Assembly (NCBI RefSeq): GCF_932526225.1
Contig: NC_064044.1
Span: 1,123,001 to 1,187,000 of the forward strand
Direction: 5' to 3'
DNA: 64,000 nucleotides
From: Nematostella vectensis
Taxonomy: Eukaryota > Cnidaria > Anthozoa > Actiniaria > Edwardsiidae
Both the position numbers and the translations under genes were made by a program. The notes under the pieces are model-generated. The model saw only the letters and a program-made list of their open reading frames with translations. It was not told the DNA's origin and made no database searches. This document shows, one piece after another, positions 10,866-21,277 of this stretch; positions within the stretch are counted from its first letter, which is position 1, and every line of letters starts with the position of its first letter.

Positions 10866-11119
10866 CTTGAATCTCTTCCCATCTGTGTTGATCGGGGTCT
10901 GGCCAAACACCCACTGCTTTTCATTAGCGCCACTCACTCTCCACACCACCGTGTTGGATGTATTCGTACGTATGTGAATCTGCAGGGTCCCTGTATGCCG
11001 ACCATACATGTGGTACCATAGCTGCAAACACATGACATCATCGTGGAGCAGCCAATCGCTTTGCAGCAAGGCGTGGTCGCCTGAGTTAGTCCCAGAAGCC
11101 TCTAGGTACAGGTAGCTTC
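10866..11119 (-). CDS. Exon 20: MAM3 middle
   Basis: Encodes GSYLYLEASG..SGDHALL and CLQLWYHMYGRHTGTL, the MAM core. It is 254 bp (identical in length to exon 3), phase 1 to phase 0, donor GTACAG. A 53-bp minisatellite abuts the donor. Confidence 0.92.
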
Positions 11120-11235
11120 CTAAGTGAAGTAAACTAAGAGTTAATTACTAGATATATGGTAGATGTAACATTGGAAATACTTTGATTGATGACGATGATG
11201 ATGATGATTTGAAGATGATGATAATGATGACATGA

Positions 11236-11816
11236 TGATGGTGCTGGTGGTGATGGTGATGGTCATGGTCATGGTCATGGTCATGGTCATGGTGATGGTG
11301 ATGGTGATGGTGATGGTGATGGTGATGGTGATGGTGATGGTGATGGTGATGGTGATGGTGATGGTGATGGTGATGGTGATGGTGATGGTGATGGTCATGG
11401 TCATGGTCATGGTCATGGTCATGGTCATGGTCATGGTCATGGTCATGGTCATGGTCATGGTCATGGTCATGGTCATGGTCATGGTCATGGTCATGGTCAT
11501 GGTCATGGTCATGGTCATGGTCATGGTCATGGTCATGGTCATGGTCATGGTCATGGTCATGGTCATGGTCATGGTCATGGTCATGGTCATGGTCATGGTC
11601 ATGGTCATGGTCATGGTCATGGTCATGGTCATGGTCATGGTCATGGTCATGGTCATGGTCATGGTCATGGTCATGGTCATGGTCATGGTCATGGTCATGG
11701 TCATGGTCATGGTCATGGTCATGGTCATGGTCATGGTCATGGTCATGGTCATGGTCATGGTCATGGTCATGGTCATGGTCATGGTCATGGTCATGGTCAT
11801 GGTCATGGTCATGTTG
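11236..11816. repeat. Long hexanucleotide microsatellite (TCATGG)n/(TGATGG)n
   Basis: About 580 bp of near-perfect 6-bp repeat: mainly TCATGG, with a TGATGG block at 11,291-11,395. It gives stop-free frames on both strands that are not genes. Confidence 0.97.
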
Positions 11817-11825
11817 ACGGTGATG

Positions 11826-11979
11826 CAGGGGCGTGGCCAGGGGGGTGGCCTAGGGGGGCACCCCTTTTAGCAGCCAAAAATACAGTAAATCTATGAGACA
11901 TTATTTAAAATACAGGAGAAAATGCCTTGGAAGGTCCCTTTTGGGTTCCCTCCTGTTAAAAATCCTGGCTACGCCGCTG
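11826..11979. mobile_element. MITE, about 154 bp, inserted in the TGATGG repeat
   Basis: Imperfect 16-bp inverted ends (CAGGGGCGTGGCCAGG at left; CCTGGCTACGCCGCTG at right). GTGATG repeat sequence lies on both sides, so the target duplication cannot be read. The CAGGGGCG..GGCTACGCC ends are hAT-like. Confidence 0.7.
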
Positions 11980-12004
11980 TGATGGTGATGGTAATGGTGC
12001 ATAC

Positions 12005-12142
12005 CGGTCTCAGTGCCTGTCGTGTGGTCACCGTCCGGTCCGGTATTGGAGGTCGGGGTTGGGCCTCTTCCCACAATCCACTCGGTTTCGCATGTTGAGT
12101 TACTTATCAGTCCACACAATCCGTTTTCAAAGCTACACGTCC
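12005..12142 (-). CDS. Exon 19: MAM3 N-terminal third
   Basis: Encodes GTCSFENGLCGLISNSTCET, then W-I-V-GRGPTPTSNTGP-DGDHTTG, a canonical MAM start. It is 138 bp, phase 1-1, donor GTATGC. Confidence 0.9.
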
Positions 12143-12199
12143 CTGGGATGACAGGCAATAGATAAGTAATTAAATAACAGAGGCTTACCACCCGCTTGC

Positions 12200-12905
12200 A
12201 GCTTGGATGCTAAGAGAGCCCATATACAACGAGGTAAAGTCATAGATTGTGTTTTGTTAAAAAGGGTCCCTTTAAATAACGAGAAATGTCGTAAAACAAA
12301 CACACGATTCTGTATTAAAGGGTGTACTTCCTAGATTTTTTGTTGGCCATGGCTCAATCAATAATCCATCATAAGATAAGACAATAGATATTTTAACGAA
12401 CCAGTTCCTTTGTAATCCGGCTATCATAATGAAAGAAAAATAGCACTTTCTTACCCGTGCAGTAGCCTAGGAAAAACCACAGGCGATAAAATAAAGGAAA
12501 AATTGGTCTGAGGGCTCCAGTTGATAGGGGGACTTTTAATCTCTCTGAATGGACTATCCTGGGACAATATGCTTAATTTGATATTTTTTTTAAAGGGTGT
12601 CTATTTCTATGTCTGTTTCTGTGTGTAATGGGTGTAGTAGCTTCCTTCGGAGTACTCGTGGATAAGTTTGATTACGTGAAAATTAAAGAATCGAGTTTAC
12701 AGAGTTAAAAGCCATAGAGACCCAACCTCTGTTCTTGTCTTCAATCAACATTGGAGAATAAATTTTGTCAAAATGAGCATCTAAAAACAAGTCTTCAGCT
12801 ACAATTGCCAAATTCAATCGAAAGCTTCTGCAAAATAGTTAACCGATTGAAAAAAATAATAATTTGTTTTTGACTAGAATGACAAGATGGAGGCGACGCT
12901 TAAAT
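12200..12905. other. Unique AT-rich intron, nothing recognised
   Basis: Sequence between exons 19 and 18 shows no coding exon, RNA gene or clear repeat. Confidence 0.4.
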
Positions 12906-12911
12906 ACTCAC

Positions 12912-12983
12912 CTCTGAATCCCTGGCATTGAGTGGTGTTTACTGATGAGCACCGAATGTCATCCAAGGGACAGCTTAGGGATT
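12912..12983 (-). CDS. Exon 18: short Cys-rich linker exon
   Basis: A 72-bp phase 1-1 exon encoding SLSCPLDDIRCSSVNTTQC then QGFR, between CCAG and GTGAGT (12,906-12,911). Too short for a named domain. It could be a linker or a truncated Cys module. A degenerate copy of its acceptor half lies at about 13,022-13,065. Confidence 0.65.
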
Positions 12984-13021
12984 CTGGAAGGGTAAAACTA
13001 TCATGTTCGCTTATGTTTACA

Positions 13022-13070
13022 GAATGTCATTAAAGGGACATCTTGTGGATTCTAAAAGGCTAAAAAAACA
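13022..13070 (-). pseudogene. Degenerate duplicate of the exon 18 acceptor half
   Basis: GAATGTCATTAAAGGGACAT... repeats exon 18 and its acceptor (12,940-12,990) with substitutions. On the gene strand it keeps TTTTAG/AA but soon runs into an in-frame stop. Confidence 0.6.
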
Positions 13071-13365
13071 ACATGTACCGTAATTATTTGAATAAATTAT
13101 CGAGTCTTTTGGGGAGAGGGGGGCTCTTTTTATTTCGATGGAAAAAACTGGTGAACAAGACTTTATTTGCGACAAACTAAGACGACAGTAAAAATGTTGT
13201 AAGATGTACATTCATAGAGGGGATTCCATTGTTTAAATCGATAATAAATTCGTTGTAGTGTGAGGATGTCAATGCGGGCTCAATAAAATAAAGATTTACA
13301 GCATTCAAGCGGTGCTTTTGTTGGGATATTTTTAGGGGGAGGGAGGGAAGGCGCCTATTCCCAAA

Positions 13366-13594
13366 CCGCATAGTTTCGTGCTTACCGCATAGTTTCGTGC
13401 TTATCGCATAGTTTCGTGCTTACCGCATAGTTTCGTGTTTACCACATAGTTTCGTGCTTACCGCATAGTATCGTGCTTACCGCATAGTATCGTGCTTACC
13501 GCATAGTTTCGTGCTTACCACATAGTTCCTTGCTTATCGCATAGTATCGTGCTTACCTCATAGTTTCGTGCTTACCGCATAGTATCGTGCTTAC
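13366..13594. repeat. 19-bp minisatellite made of the exon 17 splice donor (about 12 copies)
   Basis: Units CCGCATAGTTTCGTGCTTA. On the gene strand each reads ACTATGCG/GTAAGCACGA, i.e. the final codons of the LDLa exon plus its GTAAGC donor. A few units have lost the G before GT or the GT itself. Confidence 0.93.
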
Positions 13595-13708
13595 CGCATA
13601 GTTTTGGCTCATCAGATCCATCTTGACAATCACTGACACCATTGCATGTCAGGGACCACGTTACGCAAGTACCATCTGCGCATGCGTGCCTGCTAGAACA
13701 CGAGTTAT
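13595..13708 (-). CDS. Exon 17: third LDLa domain
   Basis: Encodes CADGTCVTWSLTCNGVSDCQ then DGSDE..LC, one complete LDLa repeat in 114 bp with phase 1 at both ends. Its donor (TGCG then GTAAGC) is copied about 12 times downstream in the 19-bp array. Confidence 0.92.
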
Positions 13709-14086
13709 CTGTAATAACAGAAAGAGTAAAAGGATAATAGTAATAATAAACGATAATAAATAAACAATCATAGTAATAATTAACGATCATAGTAATAATA
13801 AACGATCGGGGGCTTCGTTAACATTACAAATTCAGATAAAAGGAGTAAGATGATAATTTTGAACGAATTTGGTCAATTTAGGTCTTCTAAAAGAAATAGA
13901 GCTTTCTCGGTACCAGATGCCCAAAACGACAATCTGTTCTTCATTATAAATGATGATAAAGATGATGTTATAATCATGATGTTGGCGAAGATGATTATGA
14001 TGATAATGATAATAATAATAAAGATGATGACGATGATGGTGGTCGTGATAGATTATTGTTTGTAGTTAGTGTCAAAGCGTACTCAC

Positions 14087-14308
14087 CACAGCTCCACTCA
14101 TCCGATCCATCCGTGCAGTCCGATTCCCCATTACAGAATTTAGATGGGTGAACACACTTCCCATCCGGGCACTTAAACTCCGCCGAGCGACATGCGCAGT
14201 TCCTTTCGTCCGAGTGATCCACGCAGGCGTAGTCGCCATCACATCGAAGCTCCTGGCCGACACACATTCCGTTAAGACATTGAAACTGGTCACCATGGCA
14301 ACTGTGAC
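14087..14308 (-). CDS. Exon 16: two LDLa domains
   Basis: Two LDL-receptor class A repeats in one 222-bp phase 1-1 exon. Signatures are CLNGMCVGQELRCDGDYAC...DHSDE and CPDGKCVHPSKFCNGESDC...DGSDE. Each has six cysteines and the acidic calcium cage. Donor GTGAGT at 14,081-14,086. Confidence 0.93.
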
Positions 14309-14339
14309 CTAGTAAAAAGTATTACGGTGTTAAAGAAGG

Positions 14340-14770
14340 ATACTGCTGAAGAGAATCCTATTGTAGATTTGTCACTCACTCGCGTGTTCGTGATGTAGTG
14401 TGTAAGTCACTCGCGTGCATATCTGGTGGTACTCGCTTGTTCTTGTGGCGGTATATCATTTACTCGCGTGAGCGTTAAGAAGTATGTCACCCACTTGCGT
14501 GTGCTTGTGATTGCATGCTATCACTCGTGTGTGCGTGATAAGGTATGAATTTTATTCGCGTGTGCGTGTGGTGGCATGAAATTCAGTCGCGTATGCGTGT
14601 GGTGGCATAAAATTCACTCGCGTGTGCGTGTGGTGGCATGAAATTCACTCGCGTGTGCGTGTGGTGATATGTAATTCACGCGCGTGTGCGTGTGGTGATA
14701 TGTAATTTACTCGCGTGTGCGTGTAGTGGAAAGTATCTAACTCGCGTGTGCGTGTGGTGATATCACTCAC
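14340..14770. repeat. 31-bp minisatellite derived from the exon 15 end and donor (about 13 copies)
   Basis: Units of ACTCGCGTGTGCGTGTGGTG plus GCATGAAATTC. On the gene strand they resemble TACACGCACATCCAA/GTGAGT of exon 15, with GCGAGTGA in place of CAAGTGAG. Alternating GTGCGTGTG tracts could adopt Z-DNA. Confidence 0.85.
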
Positions 14771-14873
14771 TTGGATGTGCGTGTAATGGCTGCATGTGGC
14801 AGGATTCTGTTGTCAGGCGGATGCGCGATACGCCGATAGAGCCATTCCCCTGACCCCAGCCTTTGAACGCTAT
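14771..14873 (-). CDS. Exon 15: MAM2 C-terminal third
   Basis: Encodes IAFKGWGQGNGSIGVSRIRL and a closing Cys. The usual acidic D-D of the MAM ending is replaced by S-R, so this domain is divergent. It is 103 bp, phase 0 to phase 1, donor GTGAGT (14,765-14,770). The exon's last bases and donor seed the 31-bp minisatellite next to it. Confidence 0.75.
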
Positions 14874-15109
14874 CTGAAAGGGTGACAAACAATATTTATG
14901 CAACCAGGATTCTTTATATTTTCAGAATGATTTTAGTTACATTAAAATATTTTATTTTTTTCGTCGTTTTTCGGTGTGACAGTCGCAGACATTTCTGATT
15001 TTTTGTTTGATTATTTTGTTTTAAATTTACCACCCAGAAAAGTCACGTGATCAGTTAGTGCAAATCCATATTGATGAAGTACATAAGCCAGACGTTATAG
15101 GTCAGATTA

Positions 15110-15460
15110 GGGGCCGTCCACACTAACACAGATTCGTTTGAATCCGTATACTTTTTGATACGTTTAGGCCTTCCGTCCACACTAATACGCGCGCTGGATC
15201 CAGCGAATCCGGATACTTTTGAAAACGCCGTCGAAAGTGGATCAAAATGAATCCGTATACTTCGGTCTGAGTACCAACGGTCGAATCCGTATCAAAATGA
15301 AACCGACGGCGTCATATCGCAGGTGCGCGCTGCTTTGAGCGTGCGCATATCATAAAAATGATGTCACCCTGTACCTTTCAGCGTTTTCAAACGTTTGAAT
15401 CCATGCTAGTGTGGACGGCTGGATCCAGGCGAACACGATGCGAAAACGATAGTGTGGACG
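15110..15460. mobile_element. hAT-like MITE, about 350 bp
   Basis: Starts GGGGCCGTCCACACTAACAC and ends TAGTGTGGACG, an inverted pair. It contains repeated GAATCCGTAT.C words and has no coding capacity. The right end runs into the 34-bp minisatellite, so the target duplication is lost. Confidence 0.65.
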
Positions 15461-15469
15461 CGAATCAAG

Positions 15470-16980
15470 TGATGCGTTTTGATGTTGAACTGATGACATG
15501 GCGGGGCTGGTTTTGATGTTGAACTGATGACATGGCGGGGTAGGTTTTGTGGTGGGACTGATGACATGGTGGGGTTGGTTTTGTGGTGGGACTGATGACA
15601 TGGTTGGAGAGGTTTTGTGGTGGGACTGATAACATTGTTGGGTAGGTTTTGTGGTGGGACTGATGACATGGTTGGGTAGGTTTTGGGGTGGGACTGATGA
15701 CATGGTGGGGTTGGTTTTGTGGTGGGACTGATGACATGGTTGGGTTGGTTTTGGGGTGGGACTGATGACATGGTTGGGTAGGTTTTGTGGTGGGACTGAT
15801 GACATGGTGGGGTTGGTTTTGTGGTGGGACTGATGACATGGTTGGGTAGGTTTTATGGTGGGACTGATGACATGGTGGGGTTGGTTTTGTGGTGGGACTG
15901 ATGACATGGTTGGGTAGGTTTTGTGGTGGGACTGATGACATGGTGGGGTTGGTTTTGTGGTGGGACTGATGACATGGTTGGGAAGGTTTTGGGGTGGGAC
16001 TGATGACATGGTGGGGTTGGTTTTGTGGTGGGACTGATGACATGGTTGGGTAGGTTTTGTGGTGGGACTGATGACATGGTTGGGTAGGTTTTGTGGCGGA
16101 ACGTGTGACATGGTGGGGTTGGTTTTGTGGTGGGACTGATGACGTGGTTGGGTTGGTTTTGGGGTGGGACTGATGACATGGTTGGGTAGGTTTTGTGGTG
16201 GGACTGATGACATGGTGGGGTTGGTTTTGTGGTGGGACTGATGACATGGTTGGGTTGGTTTTGGGGTGGGACTGATGACATGGTGGGGTTGGTTTTGTGG
16301 TGAGACTGATGACATGGTTGGGTAGGTTTTGTGGTGGGACTGATGACATGGCGGGGTTGGTTTTGTGGTGGGACTGATGAAATGGTTGGGTAGGTTTTGT
16401 GGTGGGACTGATGACATGGTTGGGTAGGTTTTGGGGTGGGACTGATGACATGGTGGGGTTGGTTTTGTGGTGAGACTGATGACATGGTTGGGTAGGTTTT
16501 GTGGTGGGACTGATAACATTGTTGGGTAGGTTTTGAGGTGGGACTGATGACATGGTTGGGTAGGTTTTGGGGTGGGACTGATGACATGGTTGGGTAGGTT
16601 TTGGGGTGGGACTGATGACATGGTTGGGTAGGTTTTGGGGTGGGACTGATGACATGGTTGGGTAGGTTTTGGGGTGGGACTGATGACATGGTTGGGTAGG
16701 TTTTGTGGTGGGACTGATGACATGGTTGGGTAGGTTTTGGGGTGGGACTGATGACATGGTGGGGTTGGTTTTGTGGTGGGACTGATGACATGGTTGGGTA
16801 GGTTTTGGGGTGGGACTGATAACATTGTTGGGTAGGTTTTGAGGTGGGACTGATGACATGGTTGGGTAGGTTTTGGGGTGGGACTGATGACATGGTTGGG
16901 TAGGTTTTGGGGTGGGACTGATGACATGGTGGGGTGGGTTTTGTGATGGGACTGATGACATGGTGGGGGTTGTCTGGGGG
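15470..16980. repeat. 34-bp minisatellite, about 44 copies, in the MAM2 intron
   Basis: Units TGGTTGGGTAGGTTTTGTGG plus TGGGACTGATGACA with two main variants (GGTTGGGT / GGTGGGGTTG). Because 34 is not a multiple of 3 and no stop occurs on the minus strand, all three minus frames stay open for over 1 kb. The resulting Pro/Thr/His-rich frames are not supported as coding. Confidence 0.95.
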
Positions 16981-17012
16981 GGGGCTGGGGGCATCGGGTT
17001 GGAGTAGTTTAC

Positions 17013-17260
17013 CTGGGTGTCATTCATCACGGGCCAGGGCAGCACCGCAAGTTGCCAGTCAGCCCCCTGCAGCCCGTACAAGCGCCACACCACCGTCCGA
17101 TTTGTCGGAGTCTTCGCAATCACGTCTAAGTTGACGGTCTCTGCAGTCATAAGGTATTGAAACCGCAGACACAGTCCGATGTGTCGGTAGCTAGGAAGGA
17201 CCTTAAGGGCGCTGCTCTCGAGCCAAGCGGTCTTCGGGTCACGAAGGACAAAATATCGAT
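17013..17260 (-). CDS. Exon 14: MAM2 middle
   Basis: Encodes DRYFVLRDPKTAWLESSALK, then C-L-R-F-Q-Y and NRTVVWRLYGLQGADW, matching the MAM core. It is 248 bp, phase 1 to phase 0, donor GTAAAC. The 34-bp minisatellite lies a few tens of bases into the intron, so open frames running on into the repeat are not coding. Confidence 0.8.
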
Positions 17261-17261
17261 C

Positions 17262-17640
17262 TGAAATGGTACACAGTTTCTCGAATTACCCCCTGGCGCG
17301 TACCCAGGACTTGCTTCAGAGGGGTGGGGAGGAGTAAGCAGTTATTAACAGTATCATATGGAATCAAGCATAGTATTTGATATTTCTATAGGAAATTAGG
17401 AAATGACCATGGGAGGGGAGGGAGGGGTAGGGACGCGACTAAATCTGGCTTCCATATTCGCTTTTAGGTTTTTTTAAAGGTCTTCTTATCTTTCGGAAGC
17501 ATGCAGCACAAATCTTACACAAGAATAAAAACAGGAATAGAATAAAAGAATAGAACAATATATATAAAAAAGAATTAAATCAAATTTCTGAATACCTGCT
17601 ACACACAGATAGAATAGGCAAGCGCGCTGCCGAACCGTTA
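17262..17640. other. Intron sequence, nothing recognised
   Basis: Sequence between exons 14 and 13 up to the next repeat holds no exon, RNA gene or clear mobile element that I can identify. Confidence 0.4.
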
Positions 17641-17825
17641 CACATGCGAACATCACGCAACGACACAAGCGAACATCAAGTAGCGACACAAGCGGGCGTC
17701 ACGCAACCACACAGCGCACATCACGCAATGACACAAGCGCACATCACGTAACGACACTACCTGACATAAAGCAACAACACAAGTAGACATCACGCAACGA
17801 CACAAGCTGACATAACGCAACCTGG
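17640..17825. repeat. Short tandem repeat of ACATCACGCAACGACACAAGC type
   Basis: About eight degenerate units of 21-22 bp in the intron after exon 13. Confidence 0.75.
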
Positions 17826-17856
17826 AATAGCGAACTGAAAATAATATTAGGCATAC

Positions 17857-17967
17857 CTATTGTGTCTACCGGCGCTGTGAGTAACTTCCATCCGTTGAGT
17901 CCTTTGTTGTCGTAGTTGATCCAAGAGCACATATCATCAGGAAACAGACAGCTTTCAACAACTAACG
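17857..17967 (-). CDS. Exon 13: MAM2 N-terminal third
   Basis: Encodes ESCLFPDDMCSWINYDNKGL and W-K-L, a MAM start with Cys pair and Trp residues. It is 111 bp with phase 1 at both ends and donor GTATGC. It is shorter than the other MAM starts. Confidence 0.8.
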
Positions 17968-18052
17968 CTGAGAGAGAATGGCAAGGTTATATTAATTCAT
18001 TAATTATCCCAAAGTAGATAAGCAATAGGGATGGTAGAAAGGTCAGGTAAAC

Positions 18053-18122
18053 CTTGAACTTCCAGGTAGCCCACTACTTGCTTGGTGTCATGTAAGTTAC
18101 AGTCCTGTGTTGCTTGAGAAAC
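18053..18122 (-). CDS. Exon 12: small Cys-containing module, second exon
   Basis: Encodes VSQATQDCNLHDTKQVVGYL plus EVQ; 70 bp, phase 0 to phase 1. It continues exon 11 in frame and leads into MAM2. The donor GTTTAC is weak. Confidence 0.65.
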
Positions 18123-18377
18123 CTGCAAATAAACAAAACATGGTGCAGGAAGAACAACAAGCTTGGCGTTCAAATTCAAGTCCAACATGAGTGGCAATGT
18201 CGCAATACAGAGCAACTCGTAAAACCGTGAGCACCTAAAATATGTGTGGAATGTTGATTGTTTATTCTGACGCATCAGACGCGAGAATTCAGACACTGAC
18301 ACTTCTTTTTGAAGTCATTGCTTGCTATGGGCTGTCATTGTCTACCCTGGGTACCCCCCTGGGGGTGTTATTCTGAC

Positions 18378-18553
18378 CTGTATAGGGTATGTCCCAGGCG
18401 CCGTATTGACAGTGACGTCAGCAATGAATGACGCGGGCTCACACGTCATGTCAACAAAGCCAGTGGCGGGAATCTCGTAGCCAATCAGATGGAAGATGAC
18501 CGTCATACGGCATGTTGGGCAATAAATACCAATACAGCAGCTCTTGTACGACG
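18378..18553 (-). CDS. Exon 11: small Cys-containing module, first exon
   Basis: Encodes SYKSCCIGIYCPTCRMTVIF and a second half ending VNTAPGTYPIQ. It is 176 bp, phase 1 to phase 0. I do not recognise the family. Five cysteines and alternating hydrophobic residues suggest a disulphide-bonded beta module following PA14. Confidence 0.75.
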
Positions 18554-18659
18554 CTAAAAAATGATAAAAAATCCTTTAAGAAATATCTATCTCCGCTTTC
18601 ATATTTCATTGGTTGGTCGCAAGAGATGTGAAAGTTTGAGAATATTGAAAACTGCACAT

Positions 18660-19095
18660 TTTAATCAATGGCTGTCGTTTTACTAAATGGTCTAAAAGAG
18701 CCTAGGGCGACGCGCGGGAGACCTGTAATGTTATTAAAACGTTAGGAACTAGGCTCCATTTCCAGAACGGCTGCCGGCAAAATGGCAGTAAACACGAATT
18801 CCTGTACGTTTACGTGGAAATTATCGACTTACAAAGTTCTAGAACGATAAAAAAGCGAAAAAAAATGATTGAAGCCGACTCTCAAACATGGTATGTAATG
18901 CCTAATAAGGAAATGACCGAGTGAGCTAGAAAAACGACAGTTTTTAAAACAAGATTGACTGACTGATTGACTAAATCATCTTGCTAGTTGAGATCAAATC
19001 TCTGTTTTAAAAAGAATGGTAGGGGTATTGCATTACCGTGTAAATGAAAGTTCTCTCCAACTTTTGCTAAGACGTTGTTGTGAATGGCATCAAAA
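18660..19095. other. Intron sequence, nothing recognised
   Basis: Mixed-composition intron with GACTGACTGATTGACT-type short repeats near 18,955. No exon or element is evident. Confidence 0.4.
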
Positions 19096-19099
19096 AGCG

Positions 19100-19870
19100 C
19101 CACCTCGAGGCTCTGGATACCTAGCAAAAAGAATTGCTATAATCAACTCTAACTTGATGGATACCTATAAACAGGTATTACTTCAATCAACTCTAACTTG
19201 ATGGATACCTAGAAACAAGAATTACTTCAATAAACTCTAACTTGATGGATACCTATAAACAAGTATTACTTCAATAAACTCTAACTTGATGGATACCTAT
19301 AAAAATGTATTACTTCAATAAACTCTAACTTGATGGATACCTATAAACAAGTCTTACTACAATCAACTCTAACTTGATGGATACCTAGAAACAAGAATTA
19401 CTTCAATAAACTCTAACTTTATGGATACCTAGGAACAAGAATTACTTCAATCAGCTCTAGCTTGATGGATACCTATAAACAATTATTACTTCAATCAACT
19501 CTAACTTGATGGATACCTAGCAAAAAGAATTGCTACAATCAACTCTAACTTGATGGATACCTAGCAAAAAGAATTGCTACAATCAACTCTAACTTGATGG
19601 ATACCTAGAAACAAGAATCGCTACAATCAACTCAAACTTGATGGATACCTAGAAACAAGAATTGCTACAATTAACTCTAACTTGATGGATACCTAGAAAC
19701 AAGAATTGCTACAATTAACTCTAACTTGATGGATACCTAGAAACAAGAATCGCTACAATCAACTCTAACTTGATGGATACCTAGAAACAAGAATTGCTAC
19801 AATCAACTCTAACTTGATGGATACCTATAAACGATTGAAGATTATTACTTCAGTCAACTCTAACTTGATG
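19100..19870. repeat. 45-bp minisatellite, about 17 copies
   Basis: Units TCAACTCTAACTTGATGGAT plus ACCTAGAAACAAGAATTGCTACAA in variants. It lies in the intron between exons 10 and 11. Confidence 0.93.
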
Positions 19871-20091
19871 TAAATTTCAAAGTTCAAGCTTTCAGACAAT
19901 TTGCTTTCAATGCAGGGAAGGAACCATTACGCAATTGACAAAACAGAATACAATTTCAGATTTAATCTTCCTTAATATTCTAAATAGCGCATGTGGTATG
20001 CAGTGTATAAATCCCTTATCCATTTATTGAACCAAGCAAATATTTTTGATATTCAAAAGAAGATGTCATGAGTCATCCTGTTCTTCTCTAC

Positions 20092-20267
20092 CTGGCAGCA
20101 TCCAGAACATTTGGGCTGTTTTTATGGGTCGCTCCAATGTATCGTCGGGATGTTTCCATCCAAGGCCTAGATAACCCATCCCAGAAGACTCCTTCATAAG
20201 ACCCTCAAGCATGTAAGTTCGGCAAGAGTCCAAAAACACGGGCTTGGAATGCTGCTGCTTTGGTATC
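20092..20267 (-). CDS. Exon 10: PA14 domain, last part
   Basis: Encodes KPVFLDSCRTYMLEGLMKES, then G-L-G-W..P and PI, as in the final strands of PA14 domains. The acceptor after CTAAG at 20,268-20,269 is the one that keeps phase 2 from exon 9. The donor GTAGAG follows a codon in phase 1. Confidence 0.8.
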
Positions 20268-20475
20268 CTTAGAATACACAAAAAAACACCGTCACCTAGA
20301 AAAACATCGTCACTACAAAAAAAACGTCCGATGAAAAACAAAGCGGCACAGCACAACAGACAATATACTTTACTGAATAGACTTTACTTTCACACAAAAA
20401 AGACACAGGACACCACATCATAAGCAATGATGTCCTTTTCTGTTGCGACACGAGTCGAGAAACAAAGATTTAATG

Positions 20476-20690
20476 TCACGTGGCTTATCTGCCCAGTCGT
20501 TGACTTACGTGGCTTATCTGTCCGTCGTAGCACCCGGATGTGTGGTCACATGACTTACCTGTCCCAGTTGTAATAGCCGGATGTCACGTGACATACCTGT
20601 CCAGTCGTAGCACCCGGATGGAGTAGTCACGTGACTTACCTGTCCCAGTTGTAGTACCCGGATGGAGTAGTCACGTGAGATAGCTGTAGC
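20476..20690. repeat. Tandem copies of the exon 9 end and splice donor (about 4)
   Basis: Units of roughly 53 bp carry GTCACGTGACTTACCTGTCC plus CAGTTGTAGTACCCGGATG. On the gene strand this is the last coding segment of exon 9 followed by ACAG/GTAAGTCACGTGAC. One unit has GTATGT and two have GATAAG in place of the donor. Confidence 0.88.
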
Positions 20691-20824
20691 TCTAGTTGCT
20701 TGTCGTCGCCGAGGTCCTCGATGAAAGCCAGCTCACCCTTCGTGTTCGGCTCAATCTTGTTGATCCAAGTCTTGCACTGGTCGTCGCAGATCGTGTAGAA
20801 CATGTAGCTGCCATTCAATGGGGG
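20640..20824 (-). CDS. Exon 9: PA14 domain, central part
   Basis: Encodes PPLNGSYMFYTICDDQCKTW, the PA14 core (P..G.Y.F.i..DD...W). It is 185 bp, phase 0 to phase 2, with donor GTAAGT at 20,634-20,639. Both ends are embedded in tandem repeats that copy the acceptor (to 21,115) and the donor (down to about 20,476). Confidence 0.85.
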
Positions 20825-21130
20825 CTGCACAAGGGACAAGGCTTAAGTATGGTGGACCAAAAGTGATCACGTGCTCCTCTTATAACCCACCCCATACCCT
20901 CTGTAGGACATGTATATGAGGTTGCGCAAGGGAAAAGGTTTAAGGATAAAAGGGGATCACGTGCTCCTCTTATACCCCACCCCACCCCATACCCTCTGTA
21001 GGACATGTATCGGAGGCTGAGCAAGGGACAAGGCTTAAGTATGGTGGACCAAAGGGGCCCCCCGGATTCCCCTACCCCACCCCCCTCGGTAGAACATGTA
21101 GCTGCCAATCAATGGAGGATGTGCAAGGAA
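20797..21130. repeat. Three tandem copies of the exon 9 acceptor region (about 100-bp units)
   Basis: Each unit pairs GTAGAACATGTAGCTGCCA or a diverged form (exon 9 start) with a GCAAGGGACAAGGCTTAAGT intron segment. Unit 1 contains the real acceptor at 20,825-20,826; the others are decoys. Confidence 0.85.
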
Positions 21131-21277
21131 CAAGCTTAAGCATAAGTGTAGGAGGTCTGTTGTGACCCCTCGCCTCTCCCCCTCCCCCTCGCGTATTTAA
21201 ATATTCGCCTACTCACAGATTGGCCGTATCTGAGAATGTTATAATACATAAACGGCCAAATAGTCAACATTTCCTAC

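Noticed and set aside
11141-11870. Long Met-Thr and Met-Val repeat open frames on both strands
   Set aside because: They are translations of the (TCATGG)n/(TGATGG)n microsatellite and have no independent coding evidence.
15350-16950. Three overlapping Pro/Thr/His-rich frames of 346-561 codons
   Set aside because: The 34-bp minisatellite is stop-free in every minus frame. Only the first about 80 codons of the longest one (exon 14) match a domain.
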